NCBI GenBank assembly: GCA_023238725.1
Contig: CM041531.1
Span: forward strand, 3,076,602 to 3,140,601
Reading direction: 5' to 3'
Length of the DNA stretch: 64,000 nucleotides
Source of the DNA: Scortum barcoo
Lineage: Eukaryota > Chordata > Actinopteri > Centrarchiformes > Terapontidae
In this document: one piece after another, positions 46,369 to 57,915 of the stretch
How the letters are laid out: each line of letters begins with the position of its first letter
How positions within the stretch are numbered: the stretch's first letter is position 1
Made by a program: the position numbers and the translations under genes
Notes under the pieces: generated by a model
Told to the model about the DNA's origin: nothing
Database searches by the model: none
The model's input: only the letters and a program-made list of their open reading frames with translations

Positions 46369-46606
46369 AGAGAGGAAGAGGAGTCATGTTTCTGTGGAGG
46401 AGCAGCCGTCCTGCTGTGCTTCGTGTCAGGACGTCCTGAAGGATCCAGGTCTCTACCAGCTGTGGACACTGGTTCTGCAGACAGTGCATCAGCCTCATAC
46501 TGGGACCAGTCTGCTTCATCAGGAGACTCCTCCTGTCCCCAGTGTGGAGAAAGATCCAGAACAAGAGCTGGACTGCAGACAGCCAGTCAGACCAGCAGTG
46601 TACAAA
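46369..46606 (+). pseudogene. RING-finger exon of the NLRC3-like gene, two frame changes
   Basis: The exon lies between CTTCACAG and GTAAGAC. In successive frames it reads VSVEEQPSCCASCQDVLKDP, then a CGHWFCRQC-type segment, then SYWDQSASSGDSSCPQCGER. Together these supply the Cys/His ligands of a C3HC4 RING finger (C-x2-C ... C-x-H-x2-C-x2-C ... C-x2-C). A one-base insertion after GATCCAG and another after CATCAGC move the frame. A RING before FISNA-NACHT would couple the receptor to ubiquitination. Some teleost NLRC3-like proteins have this layout. Whether the indels are real decides if this is a pseudogene. Confidence 0.7.
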
Positions 46607-47601
46607 GTAAGACTGAACATCTGTCTGCTGCTGTCATCATGTCTGAAAACAACGACCTGTTGTTTGAACACATTTGTTGTTTCATACAGCACGAACATTT
46701 AAGGTCATTATAAATATCTTTACATTTAAAGTTCATTTAAAGCCTTAGATGCAACATGAGCCTCAGACTGTGAACAACAGCTCACATTAACTTTCCTGCC
46801 AACGTCTCCTTCTTCTCTAACTTACAAACAGACGTCTCATCCTGCAGAGCGACTTGTTGAACAAGCGAACCAAACAAACATCCACTGAGGAAAAGTGCAC
46901 CGCTAACATCAGTTAGCAGGCTTCAGTAGATAATTAAAGAGCTCATCAGCTGCAGCACATTTAACAGTTTAAAAACCTTCCTGCTGATATCAACACTGGT
47001 TATTCCAGATGTTAAACAGGGTCTCACTTCACCACCTCTGCTAACAAAACACTGTCTGTCCTCAGTTTGTACGCTGCAGTTTACAACATGTTAACTTTGT
47101 CTCTTGTTGTTTTTCTGCACATCGTTGTGTCAAACCATGAATTCATGCATCTCCAGCTGATGTGGCTCTGATTGGTAACATGTCAATAGAGACCAACCTG
47201 AGATGACCTTTTAACTCAAACCAAAGCCACGTCTGTAGCTAAACTGACTGGATCAACACTGTCTGTGCTGATGAGCAGAGAGAAAGCTCAGTGTTTAAAG
47301 ATGAAGATTTAGATGAAGAGCTGCTGAGGCTCAGCCTGTCGCCTCTGCTGTCAATCAAACACCAACACATTTCTGATATTTCACCAAATAACTTTGTCTT
47401 CCCTTAAATAATAAAAAACTATCAACAATAAATGTAAAAATCACTTTGGTGTTATTTTTCACTCCATGAATGAATCTGACTGTTTTCTTTTCAGGTGGAA
47501 TTCATGAGCTTTATTTCTTTATATGTTCATTTATTTATCTTGTTTATATTTGTTTATTTTTGATTATTTCTTTAGCTTCACATTTTGTTCTTCTCTTTCA
47601 G
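46607..47601. other. NLR intron
   Basis: No coding or repeat feature was recognised between the RING exon and the FISNA-NACHT exon. Confidence 0.5.
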
Positions 47602-49427
47602 CAGATGGTGGTCTGCAGCAGGTTTTAGATGAATATAAGATCAGTCTGAGGAGGAGATGTGAACATGTGACTGAAGGAACTGATGAAGCAGGAAGTGGAA
47701 CCCTCCTCAACAGGATCTACACTGAGCTCTACATCACAGAGGGACAGAGTGAAGAGGTTAATACACAACATGAGGTGAGGCAGCTTGAGACAGCTAACAA
47801 GATGAAGACCCTCCATGAAACTCCAATCAAGTGCCACGACATCTTTAAAGCCTTACCTGACCAACAGAAACACATCAGAGTGGTTCTGACGAACGGCGTC
47901 GCTGGTGTTGGAAAAACCTTCTCAGTGCAGAAGTTCACTCTGGACTGGGCAGAGGGTTTGGAAAACCAAGATGTCAGTCTGCTGATCCTGTTTTCATTCA
48001 GGGAGCTGAACTTGATCAAAGATGAGCAGTACAGTCTTCTCATGCTGCTCCATGTTTTCCATCCAACATTACAGAAGGTCACAGCAGAGCAGCTCGCTGT
48101 CTGTAAACTTTTGTTCATCTTTGACGGCCTGGATGAAAGCAGACTTTCATTGGATTTCTACAACAGTGAGGTTGTGTCTGATGTCACACAGAAGTCATCA
48201 GTCAACAATGCTGCTGTTAACAAACCTCATCAAGGGGAATCTGCTTCCCTCGGCTCTCGTCTGGATAACTTCCCGACCTGCAGCAGCCAATCAGATCCCT
48301 CCTAAACATGTGGACAGGTTAACAGAAGTACGAGGCTTCACTGACGCCCAGAAGGAGGAGTACTTCAGGAGGAGATTCAGTGATGAAGATCTGTCCAGCA
48401 GAATCATCTCACACATCAAGACATCCAGGACTCTCCACATCATGTGTCAAATCCCAGTCTTCTGCTGGATCACTGCTACAGTTCTGGACCACATGTTGAC
48501 TACAGACCAGAGAGGAGAGCTGCCCAAGACCCTGACTGACCTGTACTCACACTTCCTGCTGGTTCAGACAAAGAGGAAAGAAGCAGAAGTATGATGAGGG
48601 ACATGAGACGAGTCCACAGGAGCTGATGGAGGCTGACAGGGAAGTTCTTCTGAAGCTGGGGAGGCTGGCGTTTGAACATCTGGAGAAAGGAAACATCATG
48701 TTCTACCAAGAAGACCTGGAGCAGTGTGGACTTGATGTTACAGTAGGCCTCGGTGTACTCAGGAGTTTGTACAGAGATCTTCAAAAGAGAGTGTGTGATC
48801 TTCCAGAAAACAGTCTACTGCTTTGTTCATCTGAACATTCAGGAGTTTCTGGCTGCAGTCTACATGTTCCACTGTTACACCAACAAGGAACGACAAAGGT
48901 ACTGGAGGACTTCCTGAATGAAGACTGGAGATACTCAAGATACAGTAGTAACTCATCTCTGGATGACTTCCTGAGGAGAGCCATGCAGAAATCCATTGAA
49001 AGTAAAAATGGCCACCTTGACCTGTTTGTTCCGCTTCCTTCATGGCTTCTCTCTGGAGACCAACCAGAGACTCTTAGGAGGCCTGCTGGGTCAGACAGAC
49101 AACAGTCCAAGAAATCATCCAGAGAGCCATCAACAACCTGAAGGAGATGAACAGTGATAAGATCTCTCCAGAGAGAAGCATCAACATCTTCCACTGTCTG
49201 ATGGAGATGAACGACCACTCAGTACATCAGGAGATCCAAGAGTTCCTGAAGTCAGAGAACAGAATCAAAGAAGAAACTCTCTGAGATCCACTGCTCAGCT
49301 CTGGCCTACATGCTGCAGATGTCAGAGGAGGTTCTGGATGAGTTGGACCTGAATGAAGTACAACACATCAGAGGAGGGACGAACGGAGACTGATTCCAGC
49401 TTGTGAGGAACTGCAGAAAGGCTCTGT
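47602..49427 (+). pseudogene. FISNA-NACHT exon of an NLRC3-like receptor, several frameshifts
   Basis: This is the large central exon. The FISNA domain starts with GGLQQVLDEYKISLRRRCEH and includes LNRIYTELYITEG. NACHT follows with the P-loop GVAGVGKTFSVQKFTLDWAEG (Lys/Thr for ATP) and the Walker B LLFIFDGLDESR. Later blocks are SALVWITSRPAAANQIPPKH, EYFRRRFSDEDLSSRIISHI and SLDDFLRRAMQKSIESKNGH. The exon ends at CTCT|GTAAGT. Frame changes near 48225, 48585, 48760, 48890, 49050, 49125 and 49275 split it. All expected domains are present in order, so the damage is indels only. Role: ATP-driven oligomerisation of a cytosolic immune receptor whose LRR exons lie downstream in block B. Confidence 0.88.
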
Positions 49428-50379
49428 AAGTCCAGATGTGATTAACAATATAAATCAGTGTAGATCAGTATCAGTTTAGTTCTTCAAATTTACATATTAT
49501 AAAAATATTTAAATTGTGTTTCACTTGATTATTATTGTATTTTATTATCTGCCTGTTGTATCTTCAGAGGATCATGTGTACTTAAAATAAAATATAAAAA
49601 TTAGAGCTAAGGTAGGCTTTTGATTTTAGAAGCATGTTATGTTATTTTTGAAATAACTTTTACATCCTAACAGCAATAAAACAAATTAAATCCCTTTTCA
49701 CAAAAAAAGTAAACTTGTACAGTAAATTTAAATAAAAACTCTTTTACAAGGCTAGGTCGCTACTAAAGCTAGCAAACTAGCTGTACAAGGCTGGCAGAGA
49801 AAGAAAGCACAAAATTAGGAAAGGCTGCAACCAAAAAGAGATTAGATGAAGCAAGAGGTCAAACCAGAGTCAACACCAGTACGACTTTTCAACGATGGTG
49901 AGAACTGAGGGAAGTGAAGTGTCTGAAAAGTGACGCTGTGAGAACTAATAACAGCCACGATGGTTGTTTATGTTCATTATAATTAATGTCAGGTGTTTTT
50001 AAAGATGAATGAGACATGAGCCAGGTGGATATAATTAGTGATGCTAACGATGTGCTGTGCTCCTCTCTCCAACGCTCTCTCGTAGGACTCGTCCTCCAGC
50101 AGTAGTCAGGCAGTGTATGTTCATGTGTTTTGGTGTTTTGGGGGAGTGGCTTTGGAGGGAGACCTGAAGGGAGGGGCTGGTTTCAAAATCTAGTTTACTG
50201 TTGCTGGTTTCTCCAGTGTTGCCTTGCCCAACTTTAATGAACACAGTTATGGTATTTATTTCTCATATTTGTCACATTTTACAGATTTTCCTTCTATTTG
50301 TCTTCCTTTGGGTGATGGAGGCAACATGCAACCCTGATAAAACAAATGAAAGACTTTAAAGGTTGTGATTTTCTAGTTT
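49428..50379. other. NLR intron
   Basis: No recognised feature. It joins at 50380 to the start of duplicated block B. Confidence 0.5.
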
Positions 50380-50935
50380 TATCACAACAGTTTTAATTAC
50401 AACATATTAGCAGTATCTTACAATTATCAGCTTATTATTACCTGAGAAAGTTCTGCGAGGTGTCTTTACTGTCAGCATACGACATCCTCTGTCTTTAGAC
50501 CCTTTATTTAGATGAAGACAAACTGAGGAGGGCTCCCTCTCCTAGGACAGTGTAGTAGTGTACAGAATAAATGAACAAAAATATGACCATAAATACAATT
50601 TCCAGGAGTAAATTGAGTATGTTCAGGTAGAAGTAGTAGTAGTACTCACAGTATTTAAATCGAGTATATAACTTTTGGAGCAGGTGCAGTGGCGAGCACC
50701 GTCAGTTCACAGCAAGAGGGTTCTTAGTTCGAACCCACCGGCTGGCTGGGGCCCTTCTGTGAGGAGTCTGCATGTTCTCTCTGTGCCTGTGTGGGTTTTC
50801 TTCAGGTAATCTGGCTTCCTCCCACAATCCAAAGACATGCAGGTTTGGTTAATTAGTGACTCTGACATTGCTCGGTCTGAATGTGAGTGGATGTCTGTCT
50901 CTATATGTCAGCCTTGTGATTGACTGGTGACAAGA
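50380..50935. repeat. Left edge of duplicated block B (paralogue of 11695-12290)
   Basis: Nearly identical to the first 600 bases after the assembly gap, including the truncated tRNA-SINE (about 50685-50935). After 50940 the sequence jumps to the equivalent of about 13290, so about 1 kb present in block A is missing here. Confidence 0.8.
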
Positions 50936-51107
50936 CAAATTTTTTTAATTAAAAAAATTCTGGCAATTATTTCATGGTTCAGGATTTACAGGGTTAAAAG
51001 TTTGAAAAGCAAAAGGAATGTTAAACTGTTTTGACATCAAATGCAGAAGTAAATACAAAGTTTCATCTTTTATGATAACATATTTTCTCATTTAACTATT
51101 ATAACAG

Positions 51108-51283
51108 ACTTTCTGGCTGTGGACTCTCAGAGATCTCACTGTGAAGTTGTGGCCTCAGCTCTGAAGTCCAACCCTCCCATCTGAGAGAGCTGGAGCCTGA
51201 GTTTGAACGAACCTGCAGGATTCAGGAGTGAAGCTGCTGTCTGCTGGACTGGAGAGTCCAAACTGTAGACTGCAGACTCTGAG
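51108..51283 (+). pseudogene. LRR exon of block B, degenerate (partner of 13533-13710)
   Basis: An LRR exon after ATAACAG with many indels: the AACCCTCCC region lacks a C, GGAGCCTGAG has an extra C, and AACGAACCTGCAGG is altered. The end is the normal CTGCAGACTCTGAG. The translation cannot stay open. It follows the FISNA-NACHT exon as the first LRR and directly precedes the retroviral insertion. Confidence 0.75.
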
Positions 51284-51568
51284 GTCAGTTCACTGACTGT
51301 ACATTATGTAGGTTTTTTTTTATTCAATTTAAAACTTTGACTGATGTTTCAAATTTTTGGTTTATAAAAGTTCAGGAATTGTCTGAGCACAGATTTGAAG
51401 AAATGTTCTGTCTTTCCAAATGGCTGAACAACTGGTAGTTTAACAAAAAGTAGAGAACTAAAGTGTTTGACAGGACAGTTTTTCAGCTTCCACAGACTCA
51501 CATTGTGGTCCATCAGTCAGTGGAGATGATGTCAGTGCTGATGAGTCTGTAGAGAGTGTGAAGGATAT

Positions 51569-53137
51569 TGTTGAATCCCGAGTTTTCCCCTGTAAAGGTG
51601 GAACTGGACCAGCTCTCCGTTTAAAGGGTCCGATCCCTAATAGCCTATAGGTATTACCTAGTAGTTTAACTTTAGGGATAATTTAAGCTGGTGTCGAGGA
51701 GACTCGCCTAGTTTCTCACTGCCTACATTCCGAGCGTCTACCCTGCTACCTCCAACCTGGCACTAGGCTGAATAGCCAATGAGCCCAAGTACCCGATCGG
51801 CCACGCCCGTTCACGGCAGCTCTCCTCTAAGTGATCCTGGCTCTTGGTGTGGTTACTAGGAATAAATTTAGAGACCTAGACAGCAGGTCCCAAGGGTCAG
51901 GTTGATTTTGTTGGCTAGAGTAATCAAAAATAGAACCTCTGTGATGATGACACACCCTATTACCCAAAACACTTTTCCAATCAAAAATCCAATGTCCACA
52001 TTCTATACTTTAATTACAATGCTTAGTTTTATTGCAGAAATAGGCAAGGGCAAGCATACAGCATCAAAATTATAATTTAGATAAAAGTTGACTAATTAAA
52101 ATTAATTAAAGTTAATAGTTGATTTTGAAATTTAATAATTAAAAGTTCAATAATATGACCTGAATCAGAGGCTGTTGCTGTTGTGAAAATAATGTCCCAA
52201 AAATAGAGAAAAAGAGAAGAGCCACTTGGCCACAGCAGTTCTTCTTTTCAGCCGAGTTGTGAAATCTGGTAAAAATCTTGACCTTGTTACAAAGTCCAAA
52301 ATAATACAGTGCTTCACAATCTTGCTGCATGAGCGGAGAGAATGTCCAGAGTTTGATTTGAAGTTCTTCAACTGGGTGGCAATGGATAATCTTCGTTCGG
52401 TCGATCCTCTATTTTCAGTTGAAGTCAATCTGGAGAATTTCTTGATGTTGAATAACTGCTCAAAAACTCTCTCTCTTGTGATGATTTTTCAGCTGGAGTT
52501 TTAATGCCTAGAATGTGGTCGATCTGACATCAGGTCTCAGCTGCCGAAGATCCCCCGAAGACTAACCCTGAACTTCCCTTTTACTCTCCCTTTTATACCT
52601 TTTTATAATTTATTCTTACGTGATATGGTCTGATACACAGTTGATACCCACTTTAATCCCTTTTTTGGTTATATTTTCATATCTGACCTTATCATTGGTT
52701 ACAGTCGCTGGTCAAGCTTACTTCTTCTTTTTCCCGTTTTGGCTAAGGATTACCTCATTGTCACAAGACAGTCACAAGATTGTCACAAGACAGTCACAAG
52801 ATGATTACAACACACAAATCAACAGTTTTTACACCTCTTATACACGATTATTTCATCAAATCATTCATATTGATTCATTAAAAGATTATAAAATCTCAAA
52901 AATCACTTCATTAATCATTTCTTCACATTTTACTTAACTCTCAATCATAGTTACTTTAATCATCATATATGGTTACATACTGCTCTTGCTTGTATATGCA
53001 TTGTGTTACATTGCCTCGGTGGAAAGCACCCCTGATTCCTGTTATCTTTAGATGAAAAGTACCTTACTGCTCCTAGGTGGGCCTGTTGTAAGGCCAACAT
53101 TGTGATGGCAGAGAGGGATTTTCAACCTTACTTGACA
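51569..53137 (-). repeat. Retroviral 3' LTR (minus strand)
   Basis: Bounded on the minus strand by TGTCAAGTAAGG (53137) and TTCAACA (51569), a 1569-bp LTR, long for a retrovirus. A polypurine tract precedes it. AATAAA occurs on the minus strand near 52029-52034. The last 185-190 bases recur inverted at the other end of the insertion. Confidence 0.65.
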
Positions 53138-53147
53138 CCCCCTCCTT
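53138..53147 (-). other. Polypurine tract
   Basis: AAGGAGGGGG on the minus strand lies directly before the TG start of the LTR, the usual position of the primer for plus-strand DNA synthesis. Confidence 0.65.
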
Positions 53148-53174
53148 GATATCACTCGCTGCCATTGTAGATCC

Positions 53175-54143
53175 TTAGTCGCTCATGGCTAGGAAGTCGT
53201 CGTCCTCGTCGTCTGCTTGCAGCGTGAGCACCTCGTCCTCGAGCATTGAAGGGGACAGCTGTGAGTTGACTGAAGACTCGCTGCTGCTGTTGTGGTCCTC
53301 TCCTGGTGTAGTCTCCGCTGGTTGCATTGGGGTCGATGTCCTCTCCCAGACGTCGATGACGAGAAGCTCATCCATGCATAGAGCGTCTGCTTCTGGTTCA
53401 GATGGGACCGGAGTCACCGTGATGTCGCCGCTGTCGTAGGTTGTCGGTAGCAGGGCTGCAGCCTCTTCCAGGTTGTCTCCCGATGTCTTTCACTGCTGGC
53501 CGAGGGGTTCTGGGTAGGTGATGGTGGCATAGGGCTCTGCAGGGGCAAGGCTGGAACACTTTGAGATCTGGTTGTTGTTTTTGGCATGATGTCGCCTTCA
53601 ATCTTGAGGACTTCTGCCCTGGGACCGGTGATTTCTTGCACAAGTGTGTCCCAGTACCAGTACCAGTTAACCCCAAGCGTCTGAGTGCTTGCCTCGGCCA
53701 TCGATGATGTCTGGGGAGTTCTTCCTGCCACTGGTGTTGACATTGACAGGCGCAGTCCTACGGCCACAAATCTCCCATCCATTGGTAGGTGAGCCGTCGA
53801 TACTTCTCTGCCCCCCTGGAAACTCCCACAGCTTGGTGTAGACAGCACAGTAGACACAATCTTGGTAGATTGCCGATGGCATCAGTTGGTTTCTTCCCGC
53901 TGCTATTGAGTGCCATATGACTTTAGCATTGACCTCGATGTCCAGGTTTTCTTCCATCGTTACCACTGGCACGTAGTTGACATCGTTGTGGCAGGTCAGT
54001 CCTCGGGCAGCTTGGATAGGGAAGTGGTCTTTGTAGCACTGACTGCACCACAAGGCTGATGCCACATCCCAGAGGTGTAAGGCTTGCTTGAAGAGGGACG
54101 CCACAATGAATGCAGCTCGCTCCTTCGTGCAGAATAGTAACAC
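53175..54143 (-). pseudogene. Retroviral accessory protein, Cys-rich N-half and acidic C-end
   Basis: Three overlapping minus-strand frames (54143-53667, 53857-53414, 53417-53175) look like one gene of about 320 residues split by two frame changes. The N-terminal half has paired Cys in CSQC and CVYC settings with His, a possible zinc site. The middle is Pro/Ser/Thr-rich. The C-terminus is strongly acidic, ending in DDEDDDFLAMSD. A position between env and the LTR, with an acidic tail, is what transcriptional activators of complex retroviruses have. That role is inference; no family match is claimed. Confidence 0.55.
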
Positions 54144-54343
54144 AATTTCTATTTATAAAGCGGTTTTAGCATAAGCAAGCTAGGTACCCTATTTTCTTGG
54201 GGACCATTAGTCGTCACTCCCGGCTCGCCTTTGAGCTAAGGGAAGCCAACCAGGGGGATCATGCAGCTTGATTGGTGGTGAGGCCCCAGGCTTGGCCACT
54301 GTCTCGGGTCTGGGAAAGCAGGCGGCATAGGTCATGAACCAAA

Positions 54344-54893
54344 CTATCCATGGTTATTTGGCCGATTCGGTCTCCAGTACAGCACTGAGAGAGCTCCCCA
54401 ACCCAAGCCCCAGAGCAAGATGGTGCTGAGTTTGAGCAGCCAACGCCTTCTTCCTCTTTCTTGTAGTGACTTGGTCAAGATGATCAGATAAACTATTACC
54501 CCTATGGCCATCATGGCTTCACACACAGCATTGGCGAATCTTAATGGCTCGACGAAGACTGTGACTGAGTCTAGGATCATCCAGAAACCCACTGTAATGC
54601 TCTGGCATTGCCCCATTCGGTCCGGTGTTGATGGTAAAGCGCCCTAGCATGTAGGTCACAAACAGGGACAAGCCTAGGTCGCGTCTCTGGAACCATAAGT
54701 GACTGATGGCAATCTTAGCGCTTTCTCGAATCAGCCCCAAGATTCTCAGTGGCTGGTCTAGTGCCCAGCGGCCGGTGCAGCAATAAAGCAGCCATAGGGT
54801 GAGAAGAGCTGCGTGCTCCAATGTACTCACTCTGAAGAGTGTTGTCGGGGTGGCATCAGTTGTGCCGTTGGTTGTTGTTTGGTTGCTGCTCAT
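54344..54893 (-). pseudogene. Two overlapping hydrophobic retroviral frames
   Basis: Minus-strand frames 54893-54519 and 54616-54344 lie between env and the accessory gene. The first starts MSSNQTTTNGTTDA (Thr-rich, with NxT glycosylation-type sites) and has a hydrophobic stretch (HAALLTLWLLYCCTG). The second has two membrane-like segments (AVCEAMMAIGVIVYLIILT and LLWGLGWGALSVLYW). They may be one membrane protein divided by a frameshift near 54530-54600. No homologue was recognised. Confidence 0.45.
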
Positions 54894-54929
54894 TTTCTTG
54901 AAGGTTCACACACACAAATCAACAGTTTT

Positions 54930-55500
54930 TACACCTCTTATCTCTATGTTTTGCCTGCTTTGCTCCTCCCACACGGACGTAGGGCCACTCTGACTCCTCC
55001 TTTCACCAGAGCGATGCCAATGGCTCCCGTGATGATGAGTCCCACAATCATAAGGCCAAAGTTTGGCGAAAAGGTCACCTATCCATCCTGTCACAACTCC
55101 AAATCCTTCTTCTATTATTCCCCACCGTTTCTTCCAGTACAGTGGTGATGGTTCCTCCAATGGCTATTTCTGCCCTTTCTAACCAAGTACACTCATGCTC
55201 TTGTCTGCCGGTGCCACAACGCATCCAATTCTCTTCTGGTGAATGGCAGGTACCTGTTGTTGTACATTTGATTTGGCCCCAGCCATTCGAAGCCGTTGAT
55301 CTCCTTTCCTCTCACACAGACTTTTCCTGAAAGCATGTCCTTCTGCCAGGATGATCTTTGGGTCTGCAACAAATGGCACAATCTTTCCCTTTCACTTCTT
55401 TCCTTTGGGACATTCCATGCCCCAGGATAGCTTTAGCACAGCCAACCCTAGGAGGGAATGACCTTCTCCATTTACCGTTCAGCTTCTTCCATACCACTTG
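54930..55500 (-). pseudogene. Retroviral env, C-terminal (transmembrane subunit) part
   Basis: Minus-strand frames downstream of the accessory genes contain a Cys-rich segment followed by a long hydrophobic helix and a short basic tail before a stop near 54960, the layout of a retroviral transmembrane envelope subunit. The coding line changes frame at least three times (about 55310, 55210, 55080). The surface subunit and the fusion peptide region are not present: the sequence stops at the inversion junction around 55500. The protein cannot be made from this copy. Confidence 0.55.
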
Positions 55501-55544
55501 ATGGCCACATAGGTCTCATACTCTTCCCCGTAGTGTGCTTGACA

Positions 55545-56728
55545 ATGGTCTACCCAACCAGGAACGTCTTTACAGTGCCGTCGCGCCAGGCCTATGCTCC
55601 AGAAGTTGGGCAGACCGGGTATGAGATCCCCAAAATATGGATAAATGACCAGAGCGAGAAAAAGACATTAGGAGTAAAAGCGACGGCCGGAGAATGGGCA
55701 AACGTTCTCATGATGCCCTTCTACCCCACCCTTACAAGCTGTAAGGAACTGACCAGCAAGTTCCGTGTGGCGTACATGGGAGTCGCCCATGATGTCTTGC
55801 TGAGAAAGATGAAGAAAGCCGCCCTTGAGGAGTCTCGCCGGGTCAAAAGAGAGAATGAGGAGGAAAATCTAGACGAAAACGAAGAAGAAAGCTCACCCGG
55901 ACCCCAGCTGCAGACCAACATAACAAGACTCGAAGTGCCGACGGAAACAGTGAAAGTTCCAGCAGACAGACAAGAGTTCAGAGAATTCAAGAAGATCAAA
56001 GCACTAGGTTCGAGCAAAAGGGTCAAATGAAGAGATCAAAGGGTACTTGAAAGAGGTGTGGCGCCTCGTCGAGGGAAGCATGGAGTGTGAAGAAGCCAAG
56101 AGGATGTGGTTAAGTCATGTAACCAGCCAACACATTGATCGGAAAGAACCGGCAAGAAACCACTATGAAAGATTGGTGCTTGAAGATGAAGACGACGAGG
56201 ATGCCCACATCGCAAGAGCTCGAGCTGGGTTAGACCAAGGCCAGACATTGGCTCCAGGTATGGCACAACTTGAAGCAGGTAATCGTGCCCAAAAGATATG
56301 TAAAGGCCCTGAGAGCAGTCACAAAGGGACACCGAGGTGAAGTAGACTTCGTCAAAATGCCTACCAATGAAACGACAGTGGTACAGATGGACGCTGCAGT
56401 AAAGAGTTGGGACCTGGAACGCCAATTCTGGGAGGACAAAAGGAAGAAAGAAGGTAAAGCAGCAACCTAAAACCACAGAGAAACCAGCTCCAAAGCAGTA
56501 TTCTCAGCCACAGTACACCAGGCCCCAGGGAAACCCAGCCAGGGGACCTGCAGGCACCTGGGGACAGCAGACAGGAGCTCAGGCAACTCCACCAAAGCCA
56601 AAGCCGGCCGCTGCTGGCCCACGAACAGGAGAGCACCTGCCGGATGAAGAATACTGCAAGCTGACGCCAGAGCAAAAGAAAGCCCTCCGAGAGGTCCGTC
56701 AGGCGACCACCGGAGGGCAGAAGAAGTA
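55545..56728 (+). pseudogene. Retroviral gag, frameshifted
   Basis: The plus-strand coding line begins at ATG 55545 and passes through three frames (55545-56030, 56047-56340, 56270 to about 56470) before a Pro/Gln/Gly-rich C-terminus (to about 56728). Features are a charged, Glu-rich middle segment with a RRVKRENEEE-type patch and a C-terminal low-complexity region. No CCHC zinc knuckle was seen. The absence of the knuckle is notable because most orthoretroviruses have one or two. The position directly before a DSG protease supports the Gag call. The frame changes make it non-functional. Confidence 0.6.
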
Positions 56729-57223
56729 ATGGCAACAAAGGCGCGGGTCACCCTAGAGAATGCCTACTGGGTGGGGGACAACATCTACACCAAAGTGGAT
56801 GAAAAACCCTATTTAGTAGACTCAGGGGCTGAGGTGTCAATGACCCGCAGAAGCCTTGAAACCAAAGGACACCTGAAGGTCCAGTTGGCTAACAAACCAG
56901 TAAACGTGACAGAAACAACAGAACAAAAGATTCAGGAGAGTGACTTCTCTCCCAGAGGCAAAGAAAGGTTGAAGCGGATTATTGCTCAAGCCAACGTGGC
57001 AAGGTTCAAGAACGACTGCGGAGATCTAGGGAGCGAATACGTCCACACCATCGAGGGAGGAGTGCACCCGCCGGTGCGCCAGTACCCCTTGAATCCAGGA
57101 GCTGTGGAGGAGATGGACAAGATATTGAGGGAGCTCAGCGCCCTAGGAATCATCAGGGAAGAGCCAAGCCCCATCACCAACAGCCCGATTCAAGCAGTAA
57201 AGAAACCAGAGTCTGCAGGATGA
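56729..57223 (+). pseudogene. Retroviral protease and start of reverse transcriptase
   Basis: The frame contains the aspartic protease active site (LVDSGAEVSM, about residue 32). After a short linker comes the N-terminal RT region, with VRQYPLNPGA and LGIIREEPSPITNSP, which matches the retroviral RT fingers. An in-frame stop (TGA after PESAG, 57221-57223) interrupts the fingers domain before the RPVINFKALNRR segment, which continues in the same direction. Protease would mature the polyprotein and RT would copy the genome. Both are inactive here. Confidence 0.8.
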
Positions 57224-57915
57224 GGTTGGAGACCAGTTATCAACTTCAAGGCCCTCAACCGACGAACCATAGCCAATAGAGCTAGCCTGATAAACCCACA
57301 AGGTGCGCTGAAGACTTTGCAAGTCAAGAAGTATAAATCATGCATTGATCTAGCAAACGGGTTCTTCTCCTTGAGACTGGCCAAACAGTCCCAGGGAAAG
57401 ACAGCCTTCACCCACAAAGGAAAAGCCTACGTCTGGCAGCGTCTCCCACAGGGATACAATGGGGGCCCTATGGGGGTGACGGGAAAGAAAGGTGAAAAGT
57501 ACCTATTGGTGCTTGTGGACTTTATGTCAGGGTATGTGGTGATCAAGCCAGTCAGAAAAGCGAACGGCAGCAGCGTGGTTGGCATGCTGGAGCAAGTGTG
57601 TCAGAGCCTGGGGGTGCCTAAGGAGCTGAGAACAGACAACGGTACGCACTTCCGCAACGCTCAAGTGGACCAATGGTGCCAACAGAACGGGGTAATAAGG
57701 ATCTACTCACCCCCCTACACACCACAAGCCAACGGAGTGGTGGAACGAACCATTGGCCTAGTCAAGAACTGGATTGGGAAGAATGCCAACACCAAAGAAT
57801 GGAGCACCAAGGCCCTGGAGGTTGGACGAGCTCTGAATGACAGGTATCGAGTAGATAGGTCCTCCCCCTCGGAGGAGCTAAATCAACGCCCATTTACGTC
57901 ACAGGAAGCAGGGTA
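57224..57915 (+). pseudogene. RT fingers/palm start fused to integrase by internal deletion
   Basis: The line resumes at 57235 (RPVINFKALNRR) and runs through the open frame 57317-57915. RT motifs CIDLANGFFSLRL and WQRLPQGYNGGP are present. Then, without a stop, it passes at about 57465 into the integrase core: first Asp in LVDFMSGYV, second in LRTDNGTHF, Glu in ANGVVERTIG. The YxDD palm, the connection, RNase H and the integrase zinc domain are missing. The frame ends at a stop where the LTR fragment begins. The deletion removes the polymerase active site, so the product could not copy nucleic acid. Confidence 0.85.

Noticed and set aside
47625..49218. Minus-strand frames over the NACHT exon
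   Set aside because: Antisense shadows of a plus-strand coding exon with clear Walker motifs.
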